A DNA stretch of 64,000 nucleotides from Seohaeicola zhoushanensis (lineage in GTDB: Bacteria > Pseudomonadota > Alphaproteobacteria > Rhodobacterales > Rhodobacteraceae): contig NZ_BNCJ01000002.1 of NCBI RefSeq assembly GCF_014656415.1, positions 62,001 through 126,000 of the forward strand, written 5' to 3'. Position 1 is the first letter of the stretch, and the number at the start of each line of letters is the position of its first letter. The notes under the pieces were generated by a model. That model saw nothing but the letters and a program-made list of their open reading frames with translations. It had not been told where the DNA came from and did no database searches. Shown piece after piece: positions 37,635-45,997 of the stretch. The position numbers and the translations under genes were made by a program.

Positions 37635-37652
37635 GAACTAGAATTTAAGTTC
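37635..37652. promoter_or_regulatory. Candidate TetR operator between amidase and TRAP operons
   Basis: GAACT (37635-37639) and AGTTC (37648-37652) form an interrupted dyad in an AT-rich stretch between the divergent start codons. Arms are short, so the call is tentative. Confidence 0.3.
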
Positions 37653-37715
37653 AACTATCTGTTCCCGCGGCTGCATCCGCTGGAGGCTGCGGCCCTAACG
37701 ACAGGGTAAAATATC

Positions 37716-38714
37716 GTGAAGACTGGAATACTGACTACGACGGCGGCGGCTCTCCTGTTCGTCGCTCCCGCTCTCGCCCAGGCAGAGGCGCTGCGTTACA
37801 ACACCACGGCCACTGCGGGCTGGCCCGGCACAGCCGCGATGATTGCGGCGGCCGAGAGGCTCGCCGCTGATGAGGCAGCGGATCTGAAGCTGGAGATATT
37901 CCACTCCAGCCAGCTGGGCGACGAGACCGAGACCATCAAGCAGGTCGCCCGGGGCAGGATCGACCTCGGCGGGTTCTCCATCACCGCCGCCGCGACGGTC
38001 GTGCCCGAGGTGTCGATTGTCATCTCTCCGTATTTCTGGAACAACGCGGACGAAGCGATGTGCGCGATCAGCGGTGGGCTGGGTGAGGCCCTGGAGCCCT
38101 ATTTCGAGGCCAAGGGCCTCAAGCCGCTGCTTTGGCATGACCTTGGCTGGCAGATCTTCTTCGCCAAGGACGCGATTGTCGACCCGGCCGAGGCCAAGGG
38201 CTACAAGATGCGGATCTCGCCGGCCCAGAACCATTTGATGTATTGGAAGGCCGTTGAAGCCGCCGGTATTCCCTTGCCCTTCACCGAGACCGCCTCGGGC
38301 TTGCAGACCAGCATCGTGGACGGCGGCGAGACGACGCTTACCACCTATGTCGCCACCGGCATGGGCAAGCTGGCGCCGCACCTGATGCTGACCAATCACG
38401 TTTACCAGCCGCTCATCCTGCTGATGAGCGCGAAGAGCTGGAACGCGCTCTCGCCAGAGCAGCAGGCCGAGCTGGAATCCGCCCTCCCGGATGTCAACGC
38501 GGTCAACGCGGAATTGCGCGACTATGACAAGGCCCTGATCGGGCGGTTCGAATCCGAAGGTGGCATCCTGCATGAGCTGACCGACGAACAGCGCGCCAAA
38601 TGGGCTGCGGTCTGGACCGAAGAGGACGAGCAGAAGCTGGTCGCGTCGATTGGCGGTGACGCGCAGAAGGTCTACGAGGCCGCAGTAGCTGCCCGCACGG
38701 CCTGCAGGAACTGA
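37716..38714 (+). CDS. TRAP transporter substrate-binding protein (DctP-type)
   Basis: 332 residues from GTG 37716, with a Sec signal (LLFVAPALAQAEA). DctP features include SAGWPG-like start of the mature domain, IKQVARGRIDLGGFSITAAA, KGYKMRISPAQNHLMYWKAV and GLQTSIVDGGETT. The usual Arg-Thr-Pro at the carboxylate site is MRIS-P. First gene of a three-gene TRAP importer divergent from the TetR-amidase operon. Confidence 0.88.
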   Translation: MKTGILTTTAAALLFVAPALAQAEALRYNTTATAGWPGTAAMIAAAERLAADEAADLKLEIFHSSQLGDETETIKQVARGRIDLGGFSITAAATVVPEVSIVISPYFWNNADEAMCAISGGLGEALEPYFEAKGLKPLLWHDLGWQIFFAKDAIVDPAEAKGYKMRISPAQNHLMYWKAVEAAGIPLPFTETASGLQTSIVDGGETTLTTYVATGMGKLAPHLMLTNHVYQPLILLMSAKSWNALSPEQQAELESALPDVNAVNAELRDYDKALIGRFESEGGILHELTDEQRAKWAAVWTEEDEQKLVASIGGDAQKVYEAAVAARTACRN

Positions 38715-38718
38715 CCAA

Positions 38719-39207
38719 ATGAAGGGTTTCCTCGGCTGTCTGATGGCTGTGGAGACAGTGCTCGCCAGCGTGTTCTGCACGCTGGCAGTTGCCTTTCTGT
38801 TCGGCGACGTGATCGCACGAGAGGTGCTGTCCACACCCATCTGGGGCGCACAACGTGCCGCCCTTCTGTCGAGCAATGCCGCGGCTCTCCTCGGCATGGC
38901 GATTGCGGTCGGCCTCAACAGGCATCTACGGCCGACGGTCCTGGACTGGGTCCTGCCCGAAGCCCTGCAAGGCGCGGGGCAACGGCTCGGTCACCTGGTC
39001 AGCGCGGCGACGCTGCTTGCCGGCGCGTGGTATGCCACGCTGCTCGTATTGGACAACCGGGCGATGGGGTTCACTGCGCCCCCTCTCAGCTTGCAGATCT
39101 GGATCCCCCAGATTGCCCTGCCTTACGCACTTGCATCTTCCGGCCTGCGCTACCTCTGTTTTGCATTTCGGCCAGACCTCCTGCCGGTTGAAGGGGTCGC
39201 AACATGA
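38719..39207 (+). CDS. TRAP transporter small permease (DctQ-type)
   Basis: 162 residues with four predicted transmembrane segments, including VFCTLAVAFLFGDVIAREVL and LPYALASSGLRYLCFAF. The Ile/Arg-rich middle is weakly conserved, but size, membrane pattern and position between a DctP and a DctM gene make the assignment safe. The stop overlaps the dctM start (ATGA). Confidence 0.84.
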   Translation: MKGFLGCLMAVETVLASVFCTLAVAFLFGDVIAREVLSTPIWGAQRAALLSSNAAALLGMAIAVGLNRHLRPTVLDWVLPEALQGAGQRLGHLVSAATLLAGAWYATLLVLDNRAMGFTAPPLSLQIWIPQIALPYALASSGLRYLCFAFRPDLLPVEGVAT

Positions 39208-40466
39208 CATCCGCTGTCCTTCTGTTGCTTATCGTCGTCGTGCTGCTGGTGCTGCGGCAGAACGTGCTGGTCATCCTTGCGCTCAGCGTGGCCTACATTC
39301 ACCAGGTGTGGGGCGACGGCGACACGCTCTACCTTCTGGAAGACGCCTGGTCCGCAATCGACAAGGAGGGTCTGCTGGCGATCCCCATGTTCGTGCTTCT
39401 CGGCACGGTGATGACCCGCGGATCCATCGCATCGCGCCTGATAGACATCGCGGTCTCCTTCACGCAGGGCCTGCGTGGCGGCCTGTCTGCCGCGGCAATC
39501 CTGAGCTGCGCCATATTCGCGGCGATTTCCGGTTCCTCCGCGGTTACGCTGCTGTCCGTCGGCACCATCCTCTACCCGGCAATGGCGCGCGAAGGCTATT
39601 CGACGTCCTTCACCCTCGGGGCACTCACCTCTGGCGGAACGCTTGGGATCATCATTCCCCCCTCCATTCCGCTCATCATCTACGGGATCGCGACCGAGAC
39701 CTCGATCGTGGATCTCTTCATGGCCGGGTTGGTGCCGGGGCTGCTGCTGACCGCCGTCATGACGGTCTACAGCCTTTGGGTGAACCGGGGGCTTCCCACC
39801 CGCAAGCCCGAGAACCGGATCTCCAAGCGCGACGCGCTGCGGCGCGGCATGCCGTCGCTGCTGATGCCGGTGCTCCTTCTGAGCGGCATCTACTCGGGGT
39901 ATTTCTCGCCCACCGAGTCCGCGGCCGTTGCATTGGTCTATGCCCTGGTGGTCGAGTTGTTCATCTACCGCGAGATCGGCCCGCGCGACTTCTTCCCAAT
40001 CGTGCGGGAAACAGTGACGATGGTCGGCTCGCTCTTCCCGATCATCGCTATCGCGACCAGCGTGAACATCTTCCTCACCGCCGAGGGAATCCCGCAGGCC
40101 CTGGGCGAATGGCTTCAGGCGAACATGGGCAACGTGTTCATCTTCCTGATTTGCCTCAACCTGCTGCTTCTGATCGTCGGCGCCTTCATGGACACATTCT
40201 CGGCGCTGCTGATCCTCGGGCCGCTTCTGCTGCCCGTCGCCGTGGGGTTCGGGGTCGATCCCGTCCACCTCGGTATCATCATGGTTCTGAACCTCGAGAT
40301 CGGCCTGCTGACGCCGCCGCTCGGGTTGAACCTGATGGTGGCAACCATGGCGTTCAGGGCGAGGTTCGGTTCAGTGGTGATGTCGGTGCTGCCTTTCATC
40401 CTCTTGATGCTGGGTGTTCTGGCCGTAATCACCTTCGTTCCCTGGCTCTCATTGGCGCTGCTCTGA
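39204..40466 (+). CDS. TRAP transporter large permease (DctM-type)
   Basis: 420 residues, about twelve helices. Signatures: CAIFAAISGSSAVTLLSVGT, LGIIIPPSIPLIIYGIATET and FSPTESAAVALVYALVVELF. Completes the TRAP importer of the amidase module. A strong hairpin at 40514-40553 follows. Confidence 0.92.
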   Translation: MTSAVLLLLIVVVLLVLRQNVLVILALSVAYIHQVWGDGDTLYLLEDAWSAIDKEGLLAIPMFVLLGTVMTRGSIASRLIDIAVSFTQGLRGGLSAAAILSCAIFAAISGSSAVTLLSVGTILYPAMAREGYSTSFTLGALTSGGTLGIIIPPSIPLIIYGIATETSIVDLFMAGLVPGLLLTAVMTVYSLWVNRGLPTRKPENRISKRDALRRGMPSLLMPVLLLSGIYSGYFSPTESAAVALVYALVVELFIYREIGPRDFFPIVRETVTMVGSLFPIIAIATSVNIFLTAEGIPQALGEWLQANMGNVFIFLICLNLLLLIVGAFMDTFSALLILGPLLLPVAVGFGVDPVHLGIIMVLNLEIGLLTPPLGLNLMVATMAFRARFGSVVMSVLPFILLMLGVLAVITFVPWLSLALL

Positions 40467-40803
40467 CCGGCGCGGCGTCTGTTCGGGGATAAGAAATGGC
40501 GCGGACAAAGGATCGCTCGGGGCCGGGCAGAGGGAAGCACCCGGTCCCGAGCGGTTCACTCCTTTATCGTCTGGGATCCGGTGCGTTTACCGGATGCGTC
40601 TCCGCGGCCGTCATGTCCCGGTCATCGGCCGAAAGTGCCTTGATCCGGCAAGGCGGCCTGCCTTTGGCCGGTCGCGCTGCTCTTCAGCTTCCTTTGACAA
40701 CGCGCTCACATTCGTGAACGATGATATTAAGCTCAGCCCCTCCGCAGAAGGAGCGAATGCCGGGGCTGTCTGAAAGCCATTCTTTTGTGGATTGGGGCAG
40801 GCG
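40467..40803. other. 337-bp intergenic region with two hairpins
   Basis: No gene recognised. It has the terminator-like hairpin at 40514-40553 and a second perfect 7-bp inverted repeat ATCCGGT/ACCGGAT (40576-40595) with a 6-base loop. The promoter of the cyclic-nucleotide-binding protein gene should lie in the distal half, but no clear -35/-10 pair stands out. Confidence 0.4.
40514..40553 (+). terminator. Terminator-like hairpin after the TRAP operon
   Basis: A 14-bp GC-rich stem (40514-40527 with 40540-40553, one G-T pair) and a 12-base loop, 48 bases after the dctM stop. The downstream tail is only moderately T-rich. Confidence 0.5.
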
Positions 40804-41499
40804 ATGGTCGGAAGCTGGTACGAGATCACCGGGTATCTGGCTTCGGCGCTCGTCTTCGCCACCTTCTCGATGAAGACCATCTTGCCGCTGCGCCTGGTCG
40901 CGATTTCCTCGAATGTCGCCTTCATCGTCTACAGCTTCGGGGTCGGCCTGACGCCTATCCTCATTCTGCACGCGGTCCTGTTGCCGCTGAACGTGATCCG
41001 CGCCCATCAGCATGTGGCATCGTTCCGCCGGATCCGCGCCGCCGCCGAAAACACCGCGCATATCAGCGCCCTGTTGCCGTTCATGACTCGAAAGGAACTG
41101 CCGGAAGGCAGCTACATCTTCAGGGCGGGGGACCATGCCAGGAACCTCTATTACCTGTCGAACGGGCAGGTCTTGCTCCCCGAGATCGGGAAATACCTGG
41201 AGGAAGGGGATCTGTTCGGCGAGGTCGGGCTGTTCTCGGACCAGCAGGTGCGGACGACCTCGGCCAAGTGCAGCAAGCCCTGCGTCATGTTCACGATCGG
41301 CAAGGACAAGATCGTCGAGCTTTACCACGCCGACTCGGCGTTTGGGTATTACCTCACCAAGCTCATTGCCAACCGGATGCACGACAACCTCACCCGCTCG
41401 ATCGCGGATCGGGCACGCGAGAGGGCTCGCGAGGAAGCAATCATGGCCCGCGAGACCAACCTGAGGGAACTGGGATCGGCCCGCGTGGAGACGCGTTGA
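40804..41499 (+). CDS. Membrane-anchored cyclic-nucleotide-binding-domain protein (YgjV-like N-terminus)
   Basis: 231 residues. Residues about 1-70 form two or three hydrophobic helices (YLASALVFATFSMK; LRLVAISSNVAFIVYSFGVG) resembling YgjV-type inner-membrane proteins. Residues about 95-200 are a cyclic-nucleotide-binding domain with EGDLFGEVGLFSDQQVRTTS as the phosphate-binding cassette. A charged helical tail follows. There is no DNA-binding domain, so it is not a CRP-type regulator; it may sense a nucleotide at the membrane. ATG 40804 preferred over TTG 40792. Confidence 0.8.
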   Translation: MVGSWYEITGYLASALVFATFSMKTILPLRLVAISSNVAFIVYSFGVGLTPILILHAVLLPLNVIRAHQHVASFRRIRAAAENTAHISALLPFMTRKELPEGSYIFRAGDHARNLYYLSNGQVLLPEIGKYLEEGDLFGEVGLFSDQQVRTTSAKCSKPCVMFTIGKDKIVELYHADSAFGYYLTKLIANRMHDNLTRSIADRARERAREEAIMARETNLRELGSARVETR

Positions 41500-41583
41500 T
41501 CCGGCCGATCCAGAGGCGGCCGTTTCACGCAAAGACGCAAGTCGCCCTGCCAGCGCAGGGCGACCGCTTTGTCCCTACGGTCT

Positions 41584-42954
41584 TCAGGCAACCTTTTCCC
41601 AATCCGGCCCGCGATGCCGCAGGAAGATGCCCTTGACGTCATACCGGCTGCGCAGCGCGGCGAGACGGGCCGCGACAGCGGGCGAATGCACCTCCTCGCG
41701 GCGTTTGGCGAGGTCGATATCTCCGTAGCCGACGTATATGCCGCTTTTCAGCGGTGCCGCACGATCCATCAGGTCGCGCAGCCAAGCCATGTTCACCTCA
41801 TCCGCGGCCGTGTCTTCCCAGATCGTGTAGACCGCGCCAAAGATCCTGCCGATGCGCGAGAAGGCGGCATCCGCCGGAACCACGGCGTGACGGGAACTCG
41901 GCGAGATCACCGCGAAGGTGCTGGCGGACGGCGTGCGCTCCATCCCTTCGACGATATGGCTGACCACGGATGCGAGATCGGCATCGCTCCAGAGCGAATC
42001 CAGCCCATAGCGCTTGCCCTTGGGCGTGCCCGCAGCCGTCATCTCGTAAAGTGCGCCAATGGGCGTCGGCATTTCCGGCATCATGGCGAAATAGCCCTCC
42101 GGCGCATCTTGTCCGATCTCGGTCAGGATGGCCTTGGCCTCGGCCTCGCTGGTGCCGAAGGCCGTGAGGATCGCCGTGACCGCCAGCACCGGCCCGATCG
42201 GCCCCATTTGGGTCTCGACCTTAAGGGTCATCTCGGCATTGGCCGGGGCCCGCTTGGACGCCGCGTCCAGCCAGGTCGCCACCTCCCGCGCATTTGCGGC
42301 CGGGTAGACCCGAACGGTCGACAGGATCGAACGCGCAGCGGGCATGAGGTTCAGCCGATAGCTCGTCACGATGCCGAAGAAGCCCGGCCCCGCTCCGCGC
42401 ATCGCCCAGAACAGCTCCGGATGCTCGGACTTGCTCACGGTGACGAGGCTGCCGTCGGGCAGCACCACGTCGGCGCTTTCGATCAGGAAGCAGGCAATGC
42501 CCCACTGGCCCGAGTTCCAGCCAACGCCACCGCCCAGGAGATATCCGCTCATCGGCACGCTGCCGCAATGGCCGACCGGGAAGGCCAGCCCGTGCCGGTC
42601 GAGAGCGGCGTTCAGCCGTTCGTTGGTCACGGCCGGCCCGCTGTCGCAGACCTTCGCCGCGACGTCGATGCGCAGATGATCCAGTGCCGCGAGGTCGACA
42701 ACCAGGTCGGCCTGGGTCGAGATGCCGGTGAAGTGGTGCCCTCCGCCGCGGGGCGAAATGGTGAGCCCGTTGGCCGCGGCAAACCGCACGCAGAGCTGCA
42801 CATCCGCCGCATTCGCCGCATGGACGATGTAGCGGGCGCGCACCGGCGGCTTGCGGCCGTTCCAGATCAGCCCGTCGGCGGTCTGGCGAAAGCCGGGGTC
42901 AAGGGTGGTAATCATTTTGCCGGTCAGGAGTTTTCTCAGGAAATCTTCGTTCAT
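41584..42954 (-). CDS. FAD-linked oxidase, berberine-bridge-enzyme-like
   Basis: 456 residues. FAD_binding_4 domain with ISPRGGGHHFTGIST (His for 8-alpha flavin linkage) and VGHCGSVPMSGYLLGGGVGW (Cys for 6-S linkage), so a bicovalent flavin is predicted. The N-terminal residues lack a signal peptide. The C-terminal BBE region is present but the usual NY motif near the end is YGDIDLA. Such enzymes oxidise alcohols, sugars or alkaloid-like compounds with O2. Monocistronic; start at 42954 (MNEDFLRKLL). Confidence 0.86.
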   Translation of the reverse strand: MNEDFLRKLLTGKMITTLDPGFRQTADGLIWNGRKPPVRARYIVHAANAADVQLCVRFAAANGLTISPRGGGHHFTGISTQADLVVDLAALDHLRIDVAAKVCDSGPAVTNERLNAALDRHGLAFPVGHCGSVPMSGYLLGGGVGWNSGQWGIACFLIESADVVLPDGSLVTVSKSEHPELFWAMRGAGPGFFGIVTSYRLNLMPAARSILSTVRVYPAANAREVATWLDAASKRAPANAEMTLKVETQMGPIGPVLAVTAILTAFGTSEAEAKAILTEIGQDAPEGYFAMMPEMPTPIGALYEMTAAGTPKGKRYGLDSLWSDADLASVVSHIVEGMERTPSASTFAVISPSSRHAVVPADAAFSRIGRIFGAVYTIWEDTAADEVNMAWLRDLMDRAAPLKSGIYVGYGDIDLAKRREEVHSPAVAARLAALRSRYDVKGIFLRHRGPDWEKVA

Positions 42955-43152
42955 GATCTTTGTCCGTAATGTTGGGTCCGCGGCCCGCACGGGGCGCCGC
43001 GGCTGTTGAATTTGGTTGATGTCTTGCGATTGGCGCCGGTCCCGATTGCTCCGGGGCGCAGGCACCGCTGCGTGGCGTTCTCATAGACGCGGCGCGCGCC
43101 GGAGAAATGTTAAGAGATCCCTCGGCAGATGCTAAGATTTGCTAAAAAGATG

Positions 43153-44505
43153 CTAAGCGGTCGCGCCCTGGTCCGGATCGACCTCGATCAGGGTCAGCCC
43201 ACACGCCAGGTTCAATCGGAACCGCCCACGCCCCGCCTTCTCGATGCTCAGGCAGGTGCGCCGCTCTTCCAGCCGCTTGCGCAGCAGGATCAGCCGGGCG
43301 TCGAGGTTCTCGGCATGGGCCGGCAGTCGCAGTCCGGGATCGAGCCGCAATTCGCGCGTGGTGAACTCGGTCCGCCCGGTCGCCCGGTTCTCGCGGACCA
43401 GCCGCCAGAGGATCGCCCCGGCGACCCCCTTGATGATGTAGTCATTGTCTAGGAACACGCTCTGGTCGTGCGGATGGAACCGCAGCGTCTGCCCGCCCGG
43501 TTCCGGCGCCGACTCGGGTTCGGCGCTCTCGGCCTCTTCGGCCTCCTCGCGCCGGAAGAGAGCGATCCGGGCGGCGAGGTGATCGGCAAAGATCGCCAGT
43601 GCATCCTCGTCCTCGTGATCAAAGCGCATCGGTTCCTCGTCCTCGACGAAGAGCACCCCCAGCAGCCCTTCGGCCCCCGAGATCGGCAGGGCCATCTGGC
43701 TGCGCGGCGTGCTCAGGCCGGGAAAGCGGATCGTCTGGGCGTCTCCCGACACCAGCCCGGCCCTACGCGCGGTCTCGGTGATCGCAGTGCCATAGCGGTA
43801 TTCGCGGGTCATGTGCCCGATGCGGATCGCCGTGCGCTCGCGCGCGGCGACGCCGATGACCCCTTCGCCAAAGGCAACCTCCGAGCCGATGCCCGACCGG
43901 GCATAGCCCCGGCTCGCGACTGTGAAGAGGCGCTCCTCTTCGCCGTCGAGCATCAGGATCATCGAGGTGCGGATGCCGTAATGCTCCTCCAGCCAGCGCA
44001 GCGAACCGTCGAGCAGCGTTTCGAGGTCTTGCGCCGCCGCCAGTTCGGCGCAGGCCTGCCGGGTGGAGGCCAGCAGCCGTCGCGGTTCTGCCGGCGGCAG
44101 GGTCGGCCCCGGCACCGCATCGATCCGCAGCACCCGGAAGATATCGGCGCCCAGCAGCCGGAACACGCCGTCCATCCCGTGATGCGAGGCGATCCCGGCC
44201 AGCTTGGCCTTCATCGTCTCGAAGATCGGCCCGCTGGTCTGGGTCTCGACATAGTCCAGGTCCAGCCGGTGATGCGAAAAGGTCGCCGGATCGGTGATCT
44301 GCACCGCGGCCATGCGGGTCTGCATGACGTTGGCGCGGGTCTTGTTGAAGAACTGGTAGGACAGCGCCACATGCTCCGGGTCTACGTAATGCACCTGGCT
44401 TATCATCGAGACATTGGGCGTGCCCTCGGCGTCGCAGGTGGCCAGCATCGAGGCATAGACACCCTCCATCGACCCGCGCAGCCCGTCCAGCGTGAGCGCG
44501 GTCAT
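43153..44505 (-). CDS. PNPOx-like / GAF / winged-helix-like three-domain protein
   Basis: 450 residues with three parts. Residues about 1-140 resemble pyridoxamine-5'-phosphate-oxidase-fold domains (YASMLATCDAEGTPNVSMIS). About 165-330 form a GAF sensor domain (GYARSGIGSEVAFGEGVIGV; FPGLSTPRSQMALPI). About 355-450 form a C-terminal module like the OmpR winged helix (DNDYIIKGVAGAILWRLV; TTRELRLDPGLRLP). The PNPOx fold usually binds flavin or heme, so this could be a redox-sensing regulator. It overlaps the upstream PNPOx-fold gene by four bases. Target unknown. Confidence 0.78.
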   Translation of the reverse strand: MTALTLDGLRGSMEGVYASMLATCDAEGTPNVSMISQVHYVDPEHVALSYQFFNKTRANVMQTRMAAVQITDPATFSHHRLDLDYVETQTSGPIFETMKAKLAGIASHHGMDGVFRLLGADIFRVLRIDAVPGPTLPPAEPRRLLASTRQACAELAAAQDLETLLDGSLRWLEEHYGIRTSMILMLDGEEERLFTVASRGYARSGIGSEVAFGEGVIGVAARERTAIRIGHMTREYRYGTAITETARRAGLVSGDAQTIRFPGLSTPRSQMALPISGAEGLLGVLFVEDEEPMRFDHEDEDALAIFADHLAARIALFRREEAEEAESAEPESAPEPGGQTLRFHPHDQSVFLDNDYIIKGVAGAILWRLVRENRATGRTEFTTRELRLDPGLRLPAHAENLDARLILLRKRLEERRTCLSIEKAGRGRFRLNLACGLTLIEVDPDQGATA

Positions 44506-45050
44506 CGCGGCAGCTCCGCCCCGGCGCCGGGGCCCGGCGTCTGGGTGAAGACCCGCTCGGGCAGCAGCTCGATCGCGGCAAGATCGCCGAGGTCCAGCGC
44601 CAGCCAGCCGGCGGCCAGGTCTCGGGTAAAGCCGATCTCCGTCAGCCCGTCGCAGAAGAGCTGCGCCTGCCGTTCGGCCTCGGGGCGGTCGTCCTGTGTC
44701 GCTGCGCCGATCACGGCGCGTTCGGCCTTGACCTGGAAGGCACGGTGACTGGGCGCACCGGTAAAGGTCGCGGCCACGCGGCTGCCCTCGGCAATCGCAG
44801 CCAGGACATTGGCATTGCCCGACCGGCTCAGCAGGATGCGCAGCTGCCCGTCGGGCAGAGCGCGGCAGCAGACGCCGAAGCCGACCGTCGGCCGCCCGCC
44901 CAGTTGCGCCCCGATCAGGATGGTCGCACCATTCTGCGCCAGCGCGAGAAGGTCCGGCGTCAGTCGGTCGCGCGCGGGCAACTCGCCCCGCTGCCGCTGC
45001 CAGGCAGCGACATCTTCCAGTGGTGTGGCGATACCGGGCAAGCTCTGCAT
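44502..45050 (-). CDS. Pyridoxamine 5'-phosphate oxidase-fold protein
   Basis: 182 residues from ATG 45050 (MQSLPGIATPLEDV). The split-barrel FMN/heme-binding fold is indicated by NGATILIGAQLGGRPTVGFG and RVAATFTGAPSHRAFQVKAE. It has no other domain. It is translationally coupled to the PNPOx/GAF protein, so the two probably work as one sensory or redox unit. A longer frame to 45119 lacks family resemblance. Confidence 0.8.
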   Translation of the reverse strand: MQSLPGIATPLEDVAAWQRQRGELPARDRLTPDLLALAQNGATILIGAQLGGRPTVGFGVCCRALPDGQLRILLSRSGNANVLAAIAEGSRVAATFTGAPSHRAFQVKAERAVIGAATQDDRPEAERQAQLFCDGLTEIGFTRDLAAGWLALDLGDLAAIELLPERVFTQTPGPGAGAELPR

Positions 45051-45196
45051 GAATGAATGGCCGAAACGACGCGCAGAACCACACGCGACAAGCAATTTTC
45101 GCCGTTTCACCGCCGCCAATCAAGATATCTTCGCGCTCGGATCGCCGGCTTGACGGCACGTACCTTTCCCGGTCAAACGCCGGGCAGGGCGCTTTG

Positions 45197-45997
45197 TCAG
45201 CCGAGCAGGCGGCGTGCCGCGCCGATCACCCGCGCAATGACCGCGCGCGAGCCTTTGGCGGCCGCCAAGGCCGACATCGGCACTTCGAGCGCCAGCGGCA
45301 GATCCGGGGGCAGGGCCGCGATGTAGGCGGTCAGGTCGATTTGCCCCTCGCCGGGTGGCAGACGCTCGGCCCGGCCGGCATGCAGCAGGTCTTCGGTCGA
45401 ATAGGGAGGGTGCACCGGGGCGTCGCAGAGATGGGCAAAGCGCAGGCGTTCGGGCGGCAGCGCGGCAAGGTCTGCGATCCGGCTGGCTGAACGGTTGAAA
45501 TGCAGGCTGTCCGGTAGGATGCCCACGCGCGGCCCGGCCTGCCGGACGACGGCAATCGCAGAGGCCAGATCGGGCACGCAGGTCCAGGGGAAGAATTCCA
45601 GCGAGACACCTAGGCCACGCATGGCCGCGCGTTCGGAGAACTGGCACAGCCGGTCGGCCAGCCGCGCCAAGTCGGGGTCGTAGGGGGCGGTGATGACCTC
45701 CCTTGCGCCCAGCTCGGCACCGGCATCGAGAAAGCGGTCAAGCGCTGCGATATCGGTCCCCGGCTCGATCTTGACGAACTCGATGTCATGCACGGCCAGG
45801 CCGGTCTCGCGCAGCACCGCCTTGGTCGCGCGCATCATCGCGGCGTCCTGCATCAGCGGATAGCCGGGGCTGGTCTCGGTGACCCGGATCAGCCGCAGCC
45901 CGACCGCGTCGAAACCGGCCTCGGCGGCGGCGTGGATCAGCGCGGGCGGGGCCAGGTCGATGGCGGTCAGATGGGCGAGGGAAAGCGGATGGCTCAT
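45197..45997 (-). CDS. Sugar phosphate isomerase/epimerase family TIM-barrel protein
   Basis: 266 residues of the AP-endonuclease-2-like TIM barrel. Segments: VGLRLIRVTETSPGYPL, VSLEFFPWTCVPDLASAI (metal Glu), GILPDSLHFNRSASRIADLA (metal Asp-His) and RFAHLCDAP. The same barrel fold forms the N-terminal half of the dehydroshikimate dehydratase at 52893. It overlaps the flavoenzyme gene (ATGA). It may isomerise, epimerise or dehydrate a cyclic hydroxyacid that the flavoenzyme produces. Confidence 0.82.
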   Translation of the reverse strand: MSHPLSLAHLTAIDLAPPALIHAAAEAGFDAVGLRLIRVTETSPGYPLMQDAAMMRATKAVLRETGLAVHDIEFVKIEPGTDIAALDRFLDAGAELGAREVITAPYDPDLARLADRLCQFSERAAMRGLGVSLEFFPWTCVPDLASAIAVVRQAGPRVGILPDSLHFNRSASRIADLAALPPERLRFAHLCDAPVHPPYSTEDLLHAGRAERLPPGEGQIDLTAYIAALPPDLPLALEVPMSALAAAKGSRAVIARVIGAARRLLG

